Below are positions 1-6,139 of a stretch of DNA of 16,581 nt, piece by piece; the first letter of the stretch is position 1, and every line of letters begins with the position of its first letter. The translations under genes and the position numbers were made by a program. The notes beneath the pieces are model-generated. The model saw only the letters and a list, made by a program, of their open reading frames with translations, was not told the DNA's origin and searched no databases. The stretch is from Bacteroidales bacterium (lineage in GTDB: Bacteria > Bacteroidota > Bacteroidia > Bacteroidales > WCHB1-69): positions 1 through 16,581 of the forward strand of contig JAEERB010000048.1 in NCBI GenBank assembly GCA_016285615.1, in the 5' to 3' direction.

Positions 1-972
1 TTCGAATGGCATCCTGACATATTCTTGCCCGAACACCCCAATGGCATGATATTTCACGCTTATAATGCCAACGGAGAAACCTTGATGGAACGCAAGACTT
101 TCAGTATCGGCGGGGGCGACATCTCTGACGATGGCAAACGACAAAATGTGGAGAAGATTTATCCACATCAGACGATGGATGAAATCCTGAATTACATCGG
201 CAACCGCAGGTTATGGGAATATGTTGCCGAAGTGGAGAATGAAGATGCATTATGGGATTACTTGAATACTGTATGGAAACAGATGCAGCGAGAGATTCGA
301 GATGGATTGGAGCATGAGAGCACCTTGCCTGGGGTACTACATCTGCCCCGCAAGGCATCAACCACCTACTCGAAACTCAGAAGCTACAACGAAGCCTTCC
401 AAAAACGTTATTTAACAAGCATTTATGCTCTTGCTGCAGCGGAAGAAAATGCGGCAGGACAAACCATTGTAACGGCACCCACCTGTGGTTCGTGCGGTGT
501 TCTGCCAGCAGTACTTTACACCTACTATGCCGATTATGAAAAAAGCGACAAGAAAATCCTGCACGCCTTAGCTACCGCCGGACTAATTGGCAATCTCATC
601 AAACACAACGCCTCTATCAGCGGTGCCGAAGTGGGGTGTCAAGGCGAGATTGGCAGTGCTTGCTCCATGGCCTCCGGAGCCATCTGCCAGTTGATGGGCG
701 GTTCCTCATACCAAGTGGAATATGCTGCCGAAATCGGTCTGGAACATCACCTTGGTCTCACCTGCGACCCTGTGTGCGGTCTGGTACAAGTACCTTGTAT
801 TGAGCGAAATGGCTTCGCAGCCATGCGCGCCATCGATGCAGGCACCTACGCACTCCTCTCCGATGGCAAACATCTCATTAGCTTCGACAAAGTGGTGAAA
901 GTCATGAAAGTAACCGGCCACGATCTGCCTTCCTTATATAAGGAGACCTCAACAGGAGGACTGGCCATTTAA
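1..972 (+). CDS. sdaA: L-serine dehydratase (iron-sulfur, single-chain type), 5' end outside the window
   Basis: Deaminates L-serine to pyruvate and ammonia in the cytoplasm using a catalytic [4Fe-4S] cluster. The reading frame is open from base 1, so the N-terminus (about 80 residues by family length near 400) is missing; 323 residues are visible. The visible part holds the end of the beta domain and the whole catalytic alpha domain. Family motifs seen are TAPTCGSCGVLPAVL, GAEVGCQGEIGSACSMASGA and DPVCGLVQVPCIERN. Visible Cys213, Cys255 and Cys266 have spacings of 42 and 11, which match the three cluster ligands known in the Legionella enzyme (343, 385, 396). The C-terminus ends TSTGGLAI and lacks the cysteine tail of the Legionella and E. 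coli type. The hydrolase gene follows after 8 bp, so the two may be cotranscribed. Identity is secure; the true start cannot be seen. Confidence 0.95.
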   Translation, partial: FEWHPDIFLPEHPNGMIFHAYNANGETLMERKTFSIGGGDISDDGKRQNVEKIYPHQTMDEILNYIGNRRLWEYVAEVENEDALWDYLNTVWKQMQREIRDGLEHESTLPGVLHLPRKASTTYSKLRSYNEAFQKRYLTSIYALAAAEENAAGQTIVTAPTCGSCGVLPAVLYTYYADYEKSDKKILHALATAGLIGNLIKHNASISGAEVGCQGEIGSACSMASGAICQLMGGSSYQVEYAAEIGLEHHLGLTCDPVCGLVQVPCIERNGFAAMRAIDAGTYALLSDGKHLISFDKVVKVMKVTGHDLPSLYKETSTGGLAI

Positions 973-980
973 AATCAACC

Positions 981-1772
981 ATGATAAAACCCTCCGTTTT
1001 CATATTGACCATGTGTTTGACAATGTGTGTCTGCGCCCAGAACGAGCAACACCTGATTGTTGAGAACGTTGCCGTAGATATAATCACGCCTTCACAAACG
1101 GTAAAAGGCGATATACTCATCTTGCCGGGATGGAATTTTGCCAAAGAGCATTGGTGCAACGAGAGCTCGCTGTGTACCAAAGCATTGGCTCAAGGCTATC
1201 GACTCATCCTGCCCGAAATGCACAAAAGCGTCTATGCAGACCACTACTTCCCCGAAACACGCCAAGACTGGCGCAACGAGCCCACTTTGCCCTGGCTTAC
1301 AGACACACTAATCCCTTATCTACAAAAGAATTACAACATCTTTACCACGACAAAGAACTACATCGTCGGCTTGTCCACGGGAGCTCGCGGCGTGGTGCTC
1401 TGCTGCATCAAAACGGGACAACTTTTCAAGGCAGGCGCGGCTTTGTCGGGCGACTACGACCAGACCACCATGCAGAACGACAATCTGATGAAGGGATTCT
1501 ATGGTCCTTACGCCCAGTTTGCCGACAGATGGAAAAACTGCGACAATCCCACCACAATGATTAACCGACTGCAAGTGCCCATCTACTTCGGGCATGGCAT
1601 GAAAGACAAGGTAGTGCCTTTCGAGCAGACGACCACCTTCTACAACAAACTGGTGTGGCTCTATCCCAACAGTGGCCACCAACTGCATTGTGATGGCAGT
1701 AAAGGCCACGACTTCAGCTACTGGGATTCGGAAGTGGATGCGATACTCGATTTCTTTGCCAAGCATCCATAA
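981..1772 (+). CDS. Secreted alpha/beta hydrolase (esterase/peptidase-like), function unknown
   Basis: A 263-residue protein with an N-terminal signal sequence (residues 1-19, ending near CVCAQ), so it is likely periplasmic or envelope-bound. The fold is read from a strand-turn ILILPGWNFAKEHW (oxyanion region, 45-58), a nucleophile elbow GLSTG with Ser132, a probable acid Asp209 in HGMKDKVVP and a probable catalytic His243 in KGHDFSYW (His233 is an alternative). These give the Ser-Asp-His order expected of alpha/beta hydrolases. Substrate cannot be deduced; a prolyl-oligopeptidase or dienelactone-hydrolase-like esterase would fit. The start is 8 bp after the serine dehydratase stop, and no promoter is visible between them, so cotranscription is likely. 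A symmetric hairpin follows at 1791-1815. Class call is firm, the specific role is unknown. Confidence 0.75.
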   Translation: MIKPSVFILTMCLTMCVCAQNEQHLIVENVAVDIITPSQTVKGDILILPGWNFAKEHWCNESSLCTKALAQGYRLILPEMHKSVYADHYFPETRQDWRNEPTLPWLTDTLIPYLQKNYNIFTTTKNYIVGLSTGARGVVLCCIKTGQLFKAGAALSGDYDQTTMQNDNLMKGFYGPYAQFADRWKNCDNPTTMINRLQVPIYFGHGMKDKVVPFEQTTTFYNKLVWLYPNSGHQLHCDGSKGHDFSYWDSEVDAILDFFAKHP

Positions 1773-1790
1773 ATCAAAAAAAAAAAAAAA

Positions 1791-1819
1791 CCTTGAAACC
1801 GTTACGGAATCAAGGTTTT
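1791..1819. terminator. Bidirectional hairpin terminator between hydrolase and tRNA-Leu
   Basis: A two-tier stem: CCTTGA (1791-1796) pairs with TCAAGG (1810-1815), and an inner CCG/CGG pair flanks the loop TTA (1802-1804). On the minus strand it is followed by 15 T (the A-run at 1776-1790), ideal for ending the tRNA-Leu transcript. On the plus strand it is followed by only four T (1816-1819), so it could also end the hydrolase transcript, more weakly. Confidence 0.8.
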
Positions 1820-1824
1820 CAATC

Positions 1825-1911
1825 TGGTGCCCAAGACAAGAGTCGAACTTGCACGGGATAACTCCCACTACCCCCTCAAAGTAGCGTGTCTACCAATTCC
1901 ACCACCTGGGC
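1825..1911 (-). tRNA. tRNA-Leu (anticodon GAG)
   Basis: The minus strand folds as a class II tRNA of 87 nt including an encoded CCA (1825-1827). The acceptor arm GCCCAGG (1905-1911) pairs with CTTGGGC (1829-1835), with discriminator A at 1828. The anticodon stem CTACT pairs with GGTAG around the seven-base loop TTGAGGG, which puts anticodon GAG at 1875-1877. A long variable arm with GGGA/TCCC pairing follows, and the T arm contains GTTCGA. The long variable arm plus GAG identify leucine (CUC/CUU codons). It lies downstream of the FISUMP gene on the same strand and has its own candidate -7 element. Confidence 0.95.
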
Positions 1912-1922
1912 ATTTGCGGCTG

Positions 1923-1930
1923 CAAAAATA
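1923..1930 (-). promoter_or_regulatory. Candidate -7 element for tRNA-Leu
   Basis: Minus-strand TATTTTTG matches the Bacteroidota -7 consensus TAnnTTTG and ends 11 bases before the tRNA 5' end, which would leave a very short leader. No convincing TTG -33 element was found at the usual spacing, so the call rests on motif and position only. Confidence 0.45.
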
Positions 1931-1959
1931 ATAATTTTTCTTTTGCGCCGCACATTTTT

Positions 1960-2622
1960 TTAATCTTTTACGCAACGAATTGAATATCCGTTAGTTTTCT
2001 GGATATCGCGACGGCTGATACCTTGACTATAATATGAAAATACGCGGTTGCAAGCGTATCTTAAGGTACCCGGAGTGGCAGTCCACCAGCAAGCGTCGGA
2101 CAATTTATAGGTAAAATCACCATCACTGTTACGGAAGCCTGCGCCAACAGCAGCAAAACCGTACTCATCGGTAGCATTCTCATCGGCTTTCTTCCAGTGG
2201 GTATCGCCTTTCTCTTTCAGTTTGGCTGCAGCCTCTTCAGCGTCACCCAACTTGCTTTCCAGCGTTTTCCATTCAGCATCGGTAGGCACATGCCAGCCTT
2301 TGGGGCACAATTTGCCTGTTCCTACAACATACCAGTTGTACAAAGCGCCGTACTCATCTTTATTACCTTTGTCATTGTCGTACCAGCAATAGCCGGGTGT
2401 AGTAGCGGCAGCCCATTTCGAGCGGTCGGTCACATTAGGAATTTCAGCTCCATCGCGGTAGTGAGTGGTCTTCAGGTTTTCGGCCATCCACACCTGACTG
2501 CCAATTTTGACAGTCTTGTAGCTGTTGCCATCATAATCTTTCACTTCGTCTTGTGCTTTCAATGTAGAAGCGCCAAAGAGCAAGGCGGCTCCTAACACAA
2601 AAAATAAAACTTTGCTTTTCAT
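1960..2622 (-). CDS. Secreted FISUMP-domain protein
   Basis: A 220-residue protein with a signal peptide (MKSKVLFFVLGAALLFGAST, cleavage near LKA-Q at residue 23) and one Fibrobacter succinogenes major paralogous (FISUMP) domain, about residues 29-220. Diagnostic motifs are KIGSQVWMAENLKT (39-52), YGALYNWY (91-98), LCPKGWHVPTDAEWKTLE (105-122), GFAAVGAGFRN (155-165) and the terminal NGYSIRCVKD. The family is common in Bacteroidota envelopes; its molecular role is not established. The ATG at 2622 is preferred because it directly begins the signal peptide and follows the leader AAAAATCAATATC. An in-frame ATG at 2649 would add MFNPLKINI and overlap the pepE stop as TAATG. It probably shares the pepE transcript (26 bp gap). 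No Cys sits at the cleavage site, so it is not a lipoprotein. Confidence 0.88.
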   Translation of the reverse strand: MKSKVLFFVLGAALLFGASTLKAQDEVKDYDGNSYKTVKIGSQVWMAENLKTTHYRDGAEIPNVTDRSKWAAATTPGYCWYDNDKGNKDEYGALYNWYVVGTGKLCPKGWHVPTDAEWKTLESKLGDAEEAAAKLKEKGDTHWKKADENATDEYGFAAVGAGFRNSDGDFTYKLSDACWWTATPGTLRYACNRVFSYYSQGISRRDIQKTNGYSIRCVKD

Positions 2623-2648
2623 GATATTGATTTTTAAAGGGTTAAACA

Positions 2649-3404
2649 TTATTTCTTTAGGTTGAAGGCAAAATCAAAACGGCTATCCGGCTGAATCTCA
2701 ATTGGTTCTTGTTGATAGCGCATCACACGCATAGGACGACAGCCACGCAGCGTGATCATATCATTCTCCACCCATAATGCCGTTGCCTCACGCAGACCTG
2801 CCACAGTAATCTCTTGGTTTACAGAAAGGAACTCGTTAATTCTATCCTGACGAGTTTCGCCACCATGACGAATGGCATCGTTGATCTCTTGCGGATGCGG
2901 ATCAATGTAATGGGGATTGATTTGGAACGGCACAAAGTCGAAACAATCGAATGAAGCGGGCATCACAATGGGCATATCGTTGGTGGTACGCAGCGTGGGG
3001 CAAGCCACATTCGAACCAGCACTCCAGCCCAGGAACGGTGAACCTTCCAGCACTTTACGACGCACCGGCGCAATCAGTCCGTTACGATGCAGTTCGTACA
3101 CCAAGTGGAACGTGTTACCACCACCCACCATAATCACATCGGCTTTGTTCACCGCTGCAATCGGATCAGCTTCATTATGAATAGAATATACATTCAAACC
3201 ATATTCATCAAACACCTTTTTCACTCTGTCGGTATAAGCATCATAACTTTTGGGATAATCTTTGCCACCCACTTTCACACCTGCGTAAGGGAAAAAGAGA
3301 ATATTTTTCTTTTCGTGTTTCAAAAACTCATCTATAAGGGGCATGCACCACGAAAGGTAAGCCTCCTTGTAATTAGTGGAATTACTTATCAATAATAATT
3401 TCAT
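2649..3404 (-). CDS. pepE: Dipeptidase E (alpha-aspartyl dipeptidase, family S51)
   Basis: A 251-residue cytoplasmic serine peptidase expected to hydrolyse dipeptides with N-terminal aspartate. The family nucleophile motif GWSAGSN is at 126-132 (Ser128). TTNDMPIV places Asp143 and INPHYIDPH places His165. The offsets of these three residues equal those of the Salmonella PepE triad (Ser120, Asp135, His157) with a constant shift of 8, which makes the family call strong. VGGGNTFHLV (93-102) is another family motif. No signal peptide is present. Length is slightly above the roughly 230 residues of the Salmonella enzyme. It is first in a two-gene minus-strand unit with the FISUMP gene, with a good promoter upstream (3480-3510). 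Aspartyl dipeptide salvage fits a peptide-using anaerobe (inference). Confidence 0.95.
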   Translation of the reverse strand: MKLLLISNSTNYKEAYLSWCMPLIDEFLKHEKKNILFFPYAGVKVGGKDYPKSYDAYTDRVKKVFDEYGLNVYSIHNEADPIAAVNKADVIMVGGGNTFHLVYELHRNGLIAPVRRKVLEGSPFLGWSAGSNVACPTLRTTNDMPIVMPASFDCFDFVPFQINPHYIDPHPQEINDAIRHGGETRQDRINEFLSVNQEITVAGLREATALWVENDMITLRGCRPMRVMRYQQEPIEIQPDSRFDFAFNLKK

Positions 3405-3479
3405 CTCAGCATCTATTTAGTTTACAATAATTTACTTATCAAATCTATCGAAAAAGCATTCAATACTTTATCCGACTTG

Positions 3480-3510
3480 CAAATATACATATATTAAAAT
3501 GAAAAAGCAA
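3480..3510 (-). promoter_or_regulatory. Promoter for pepE-FISUMP unit
   Basis: On the minus strand a TTG (3510-3508) is followed after 20 bases by TATATTTG (3487-3480), an exact TAnnTTTG -7 element. This matches the -33/-7 architecture of the Bacteroidota primary sigma factor. The predicted start site is near 3473-3475, leaving a leader of about 70 nt before pepE. Confidence 0.65.
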
Positions 3511-3525
3511 CACCGAAAAATGAAA

Positions 3526-3533
3526 TATTTTTG
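3526..3533 (+). promoter_or_regulatory. Candidate -7 element for the DUF4476 gene
   Basis: Plus-strand TATTTTTG fits TAnnTTTG and lies 83 bp before the start codon. No clear TTG -33 is present about 20 bases upstream. Together with the pepE promoter it makes the 212-bp gap 3405-3616 a divergent promoter region; nothing else was recognised in that gap. Confidence 0.4.
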
Positions 3534-3616
3534 TCGTCCCATTTAACCAAAACGAATCTGTCAAGTCTAAAACAACAAAAGAGCCACTTAATAATAACCT
3601 TTAAAAATTAACGGCC

Positions 3617-4291
3617 ATGAAAAAATTAATGATTATCGTGCTAATGGCACTCAGCAGCAGCCTCGTTTTCGCACAGGCTCCCGGAGCGTCAAGAGACCCC
3701 GGCAAAGATCCGCACAAACCGTCATCTGCAGTATCAGCACCTAATCATTCAACCTCTGCTGATAAGGCAACGAAACCGGCCAGTGCACCCAAACCCGATG
3801 CAGGCAAACCCGGCAAGCCCGGCACGCCTCCTCCTCCCTCAGGTCACGGAGCTCCCGGTCACGGTGGACCTAGCGGCGGACATGGATACGGCCCCGGACA
3901 CGGTCCTGGTCACGGAGCCCCCGCCCCCGGACATGGCTATGGAAGACCGGCTCCCCGTCCCCTGCCTCCTGCAAGTGCAAGACCTGTACCTCCGGCAGGA
4001 CGTCCTGTAGCCTACTATGAACTGGAAGAGACGATTCGCTATATGGAATTGCTGACCTTCGACAGCCGCAAACTGAGCTACGCAAAGTCCTTCGTAAGAG
4101 GCAAGGCACTCACGGCCTCACAAATTGAACGAATGGTTCGCGAGTTCTCCTTCGACAGCAACAGGTTATCGCTCGCCAAGTACGCCTACAGATACTGCAT
4201 CGATCCGGGCAACTACTACAAAGTAGAAAGAGCGCTCACCTTCATCTCCTCGAAAGAAGAATTAAGATCCTACATCGCACGCTACTACTAA
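3617..4291 (+). CDS. Secreted DUF4476 protein with Gly/His/Pro-rich linker
   Basis: A 224-residue exported protein. Residues 1-19 form a signal peptide (MKKLMIIVLMALSSSLVFA). Residues 20-131 are low complexity: first a Ser/Ala/Lys/Pro stretch, then a Gly-Pro-rich part with six His in GHG contexts (His77, 82, 89, 95, 99, 106). Residues 136-222 form a DUF4476 domain, recognisable from two copies of an FDSxxLxxAK motif (LTFDSRKLSYAK at 146 and FSFDSNRLSLAK at 177, period 31) and the ending CIDPGNYYKVERALTFISSKEEL. The domain is frequent in Bacteroidota secreted proteins and has no established function. The start follows the leader CCTTTAAAAATTAACGGCC. The gene is monocistronic, with a candidate promoter before it and a strong terminator after it. 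Metal binding by the His/Gly linker is possible but unproven. Confidence 0.85.
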   Translation: MKKLMIIVLMALSSSLVFAQAPGASRDPGKDPHKPSSAVSAPNHSTSADKATKPASAPKPDAGKPGKPGTPPPPSGHGAPGHGGPSGGHGYGPGHGPGHGAPAPGHGYGRPAPRPLPPASARPVPPAGRPVAYYELEETIRYMELLTFDSRKLSYAKSFVRGKALTASQIERMVREFSFDSNRLSLAKYAYRYCIDPGNYYKVERALTFISSKEELRSYIARYY

Positions 4292-4312
4292 CAATCAAAC
4301 AACAATAACCCT

Positions 4313-4342
4313 CGGGGCAGCGAAAGTTGCCCCGATTTTTTT
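4313..4342 (+). terminator. Rho-independent terminator of the DUF4476 gene
   Basis: A nine-pair stem CGGGGCAGC (4313-4321) / GTTGCCCCG (4326-4334), including one G-U pair, is capped by a GAAA tetraloop and followed by A and seven T (4336-4342). It is a textbook intrinsic terminator, starting 21 bp after the stop codon. Confidence 0.93.
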
Positions 4343-4371
4343 GTTTGTGATTATTTCTTTTTTTATATTTG
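4341..4371 (+). promoter_or_regulatory. Promoter for the GlsB-like gene, overlapping the upstream terminator
   Basis: TTG at 4341-4343 and TATATTTG at 4364-4371 (exact TAnnTTTG) are separated by 20 bases, the same spacing as the pepE promoter. The -33 element starts inside the T-tract of the preceding terminator. The expected start site is near 4376-4378, giving a leader of about 30 nt. Confidence 0.65.
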
Positions 4372-4408
4372 CAACGATAAAACCATTAATCACTTAAACA
4401 CAATTGTC

Positions 4409-4657
4409 ATGTTAGATTTTCTTTGGTTCATTCTTTTGGGCGCATTGGCCGGCTACCTTACCGGTTTGATCATGCGCGGCGGCGGTTACGGCTTTTGGAT
4501 TAACCTGCTCCTCGGTATTGTGGGCGGCTTCTTGGGCGGCTGGATTTTCGGTCTCCTCGGCATCCACACCAGCAGCATTGTAGGCAATCTCATTTGCGCT
4601 GTAGTCGGTGCCGTAGTCCTCGTGCTTCTTGTAGGACTTATCGCCAAGAAGAAGTAA
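4409..4657 (+). CDS. GlsB/YeaQ/YmgE family small inner membrane protein
   Basis: An 82-residue, almost wholly hydrophobic protein with three predicted membrane segments (about 2-21, 27-50, 55-78) and a basic tail AKKK. The family signature is the Gly-rich pattern GALAGYLTGLIMRGGGYGFWINLLLGIVGGFLGGWIFGLLGI, written here in parts: GALAGYLTGLIMRGGGYG (11-28) followed by NLLLGIVGGFLGGWIFGLLG (32-51). The family is called transglycosylase-associated or stress response protein, but the molecular activity is not established. It is transcribed alone between its own promoter and a strong hairpin. Confidence 0.9.
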   Translation: MLDFLWFILLGALAGYLTGLIMRGGGYGFWINLLLGIVGGFLGGWIFGLLGIHTSSIVGNLICAVVGAVVLVLLVGLIAKKK

Positions 4658-4663
4658 CGAACA

Positions 4664-4705
4664 AAAGACGGTGTCTTCGACAAGCTCAGACACCGTCTTT
4701 TTTTT
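4664..4705 (+). terminator. Hairpin terminator between GlsB-like gene and porin
   Basis: A perfect 12-bp stem AAAGACGGTGTC (4664-4675) / GACACCGTCTTT (4689-4700) is followed by an eight-T run (4698-4705). The loop is TTCGACAAGCTCA (4676-4688). The run ends only 25 bp before the porin ATG. Confidence 0.9.
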
Positions 4706-4730
4706 AATCAGAGTTCAAAATTCAAAAAAC

Positions 4731-6092
4731 ATGTTTCGCAACCATTTAACCTATGGGCTGATGTTGCTTGCCATCATCATGCTCACCTCTAAGTTGCAAG
4801 CGCAGGAGGCGGACAATGAGTTTTCGATTGACGCCAAGATGCTTACGCGTGCAGAATTGCGTTACGGAGGATTCAAGCCCGACAGCGCTGACAACGAACG
4901 GATGGCACATTTCATTATGGGCCAATATCGGCTCAATTTCACTTACAAGCACTCTTCATGGTTTGAGATGAAACTCTCGCCGCAAGCCACCTGTGTTTGG
5001 GGACAAGCATCGGTGAATTTAGGCATTGCAGAAGCCTGGGTGTCACTGAGATCCAAGCAGGGTTTGTTTGCCAAAATCGGCCGACAGGTGCTGGAATACG
5101 ATGATGAGCGTATTTTAGGATATGATGACTGGACGATGACCGCCCCCACCCACGATGTGCTGGCCTTAGGCTATGAGGGGCACGGACATAAGGTGCACGC
5201 TCTACTCGCCTATAACCAAAACCCCGATAATATGGATATCGGTGGCGATGATTATTCGGGCGGCCTTCAGCCGTACAAGACCATGCAAGCACTTTGGTAT
5301 CACTACGATACGCCAAAGTCAATCTTCGGTTTTTCCTTGTTGGGCATGAATATCGGCATGCAAGGCATTGACCTTAAAACAAATAAGACAAAATCTTATT
5401 ACCAACAACCGGTCGGTACATACATGAAGGTTAAACCTCCGTTTGTGTCATTGGAAGGTGCATTCTACTACCAGTTAGGCAAAGAAGAGCATGGCATTCC
5501 TATTGACGCCTATATGGGAAGCGCAAAATTCAAAGCCGACCCAATTCAAATGTTATCTCTCTATGCCGGTTACGACTATCTGCGTGGTGACAAATACCTC
5601 TCCGTACCGAAGCCAGGAACTTTAGGACTCGTATTTCACGATAAAATCAGAGGATTCTGCCCTATTTTCGGCTCACATCACGAATTTTACGGAGCCATGG
5701 ATTTCTTTTATGTGGACAGTTATGTAGGCAACTTCACACCCGGTTTGCAAAATCTTTACGCAGGTGCGATTGTTAAACCTATTGAAAACATGAACATTGA
5801 CCTCTCGTATCATTTCTTTGCCATCGCCACCAAACTTCCTGATCTGAAGAAGCCCTTAGGACACGAGCTAGAATTCTCATTTTCATACACTTTCGCCAAA
5901 TTTGTCAAACTGGCAGCAGGTTACTCCTATATGAGAGGGACTGAGACGATGCTTAGACTGCAGCGCGTTTCCGAAAACCGCCACCTGCACTGGGGTTGGC
6001 TCATGTTGAACATCACACCTACATTGTTTAGCACCACATGGCAGAAAAAGAAGAAAGCCGAAAAGAATATCGCCACAGAACTCGCGGATTAA
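4731..6092 (+). CDS. Outer membrane beta-barrel protein, alginate-export-like porin
   Basis: A 453-residue exported protein. The signal peptide spans residues 1-24 (MFRNHLTYGLMLLAIIMLTS, cleavage near LQA-Q). The rest shows alternating amphipathic strands rich in Tyr, Phe and Gly. A stretch at about 115-134 (KIGRQVLEYDDERILGYDDW) resembles the conserved GRQ..Y.D.R..G..DW segment of the alginate-export porin family, and the opening FSIDAKMLTRAELRYGGF also fits that family in Bacteroidota. The substrate is unknown; no alginate or other polysaccharide genes are nearby, so the family name should not be read as function. The start at 4731 is chosen because it begins the signal peptide; a GTG 60 bases upstream would put the terminator hairpin inside the coding region. 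The last codons and the stop come from a repeat copy (6083-6102). Confidence 0.78.
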   Translation: MFRNHLTYGLMLLAIIMLTSKLQAQEADNEFSIDAKMLTRAELRYGGFKPDSADNERMAHFIMGQYRLNFTYKHSSWFEMKLSPQATCVWGQASVNLGIAEAWVSLRSKQGLFAKIGRQVLEYDDERILGYDDWTMTAPTHDVLALGYEGHGHKVHALLAYNQNPDNMDIGGDDYSGGLQPYKTMQALWYHYDTPKSIFGFSLLGMNIGMQGIDLKTNKTKSYYQQPVGTYMKVKPPFVSLEGAFYYQLGKEEHGIPIDAYMGSAKFKADPIQMLSLYAGYDYLRGDKYLSVPKPGTLGLVFHDKIRGFCPIFGSHHEFYGAMDFFYVDSYVGNFTPGLQNLYAGAIVKPIENMNIDLSYHFFAIATKLPDLKKPLGHELEFSFSYTFAKFVKLAAGYSYMRGTETMLRLQRVSENRHLHWGWLMLNITPTLFSTTWQKKKKAEKNIATELAD

Positions 6093-6139
6093 CGCGAAAA
6101 TGTTATCTCCCGCGGATCACGCGGATTAGCGCGAAATGA
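6083..6139. repeat. Short CGCGGAT-type repeat cluster between convergent genes
   Basis: Three imperfect copies of CGCGGATnA occur: CGCGGATTAACGCGAAAATG (6083-6102), CGCGGATCAC (6111-6120) and CGCGGATTAGCGCGAAATGA (6120-6139). The first supplies the TAA stop of the porin (6090-6092). The third supplies, on the other strand, the TAA stop of the MATE gene (6126-6128). CGCG arms inside each long copy can form small hairpins. A degenerate relative is seen at 14234-14270. Confidence 0.7.

Noticed and set aside
1320..1868. Minus-strand open frame of 182 codons opposite the hydrolase
   Set aside because: It covers the terminator and runs into tRNA-Leu, has no recognisable domain, and lies opposite a gene with clear catalytic motifs.
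1825..1911. tRNA-Leu as an integration site with a neighbouring mobile element
   Set aside because: No integrase, no duplicated tRNA end and no foreign-looking genes are seen on either side.
4671..4730. GTG-initiated 20-residue extension of the porin
   Set aside because: It would translate the terminator hairpin and place non-hydrophobic residues before an intact signal peptide.
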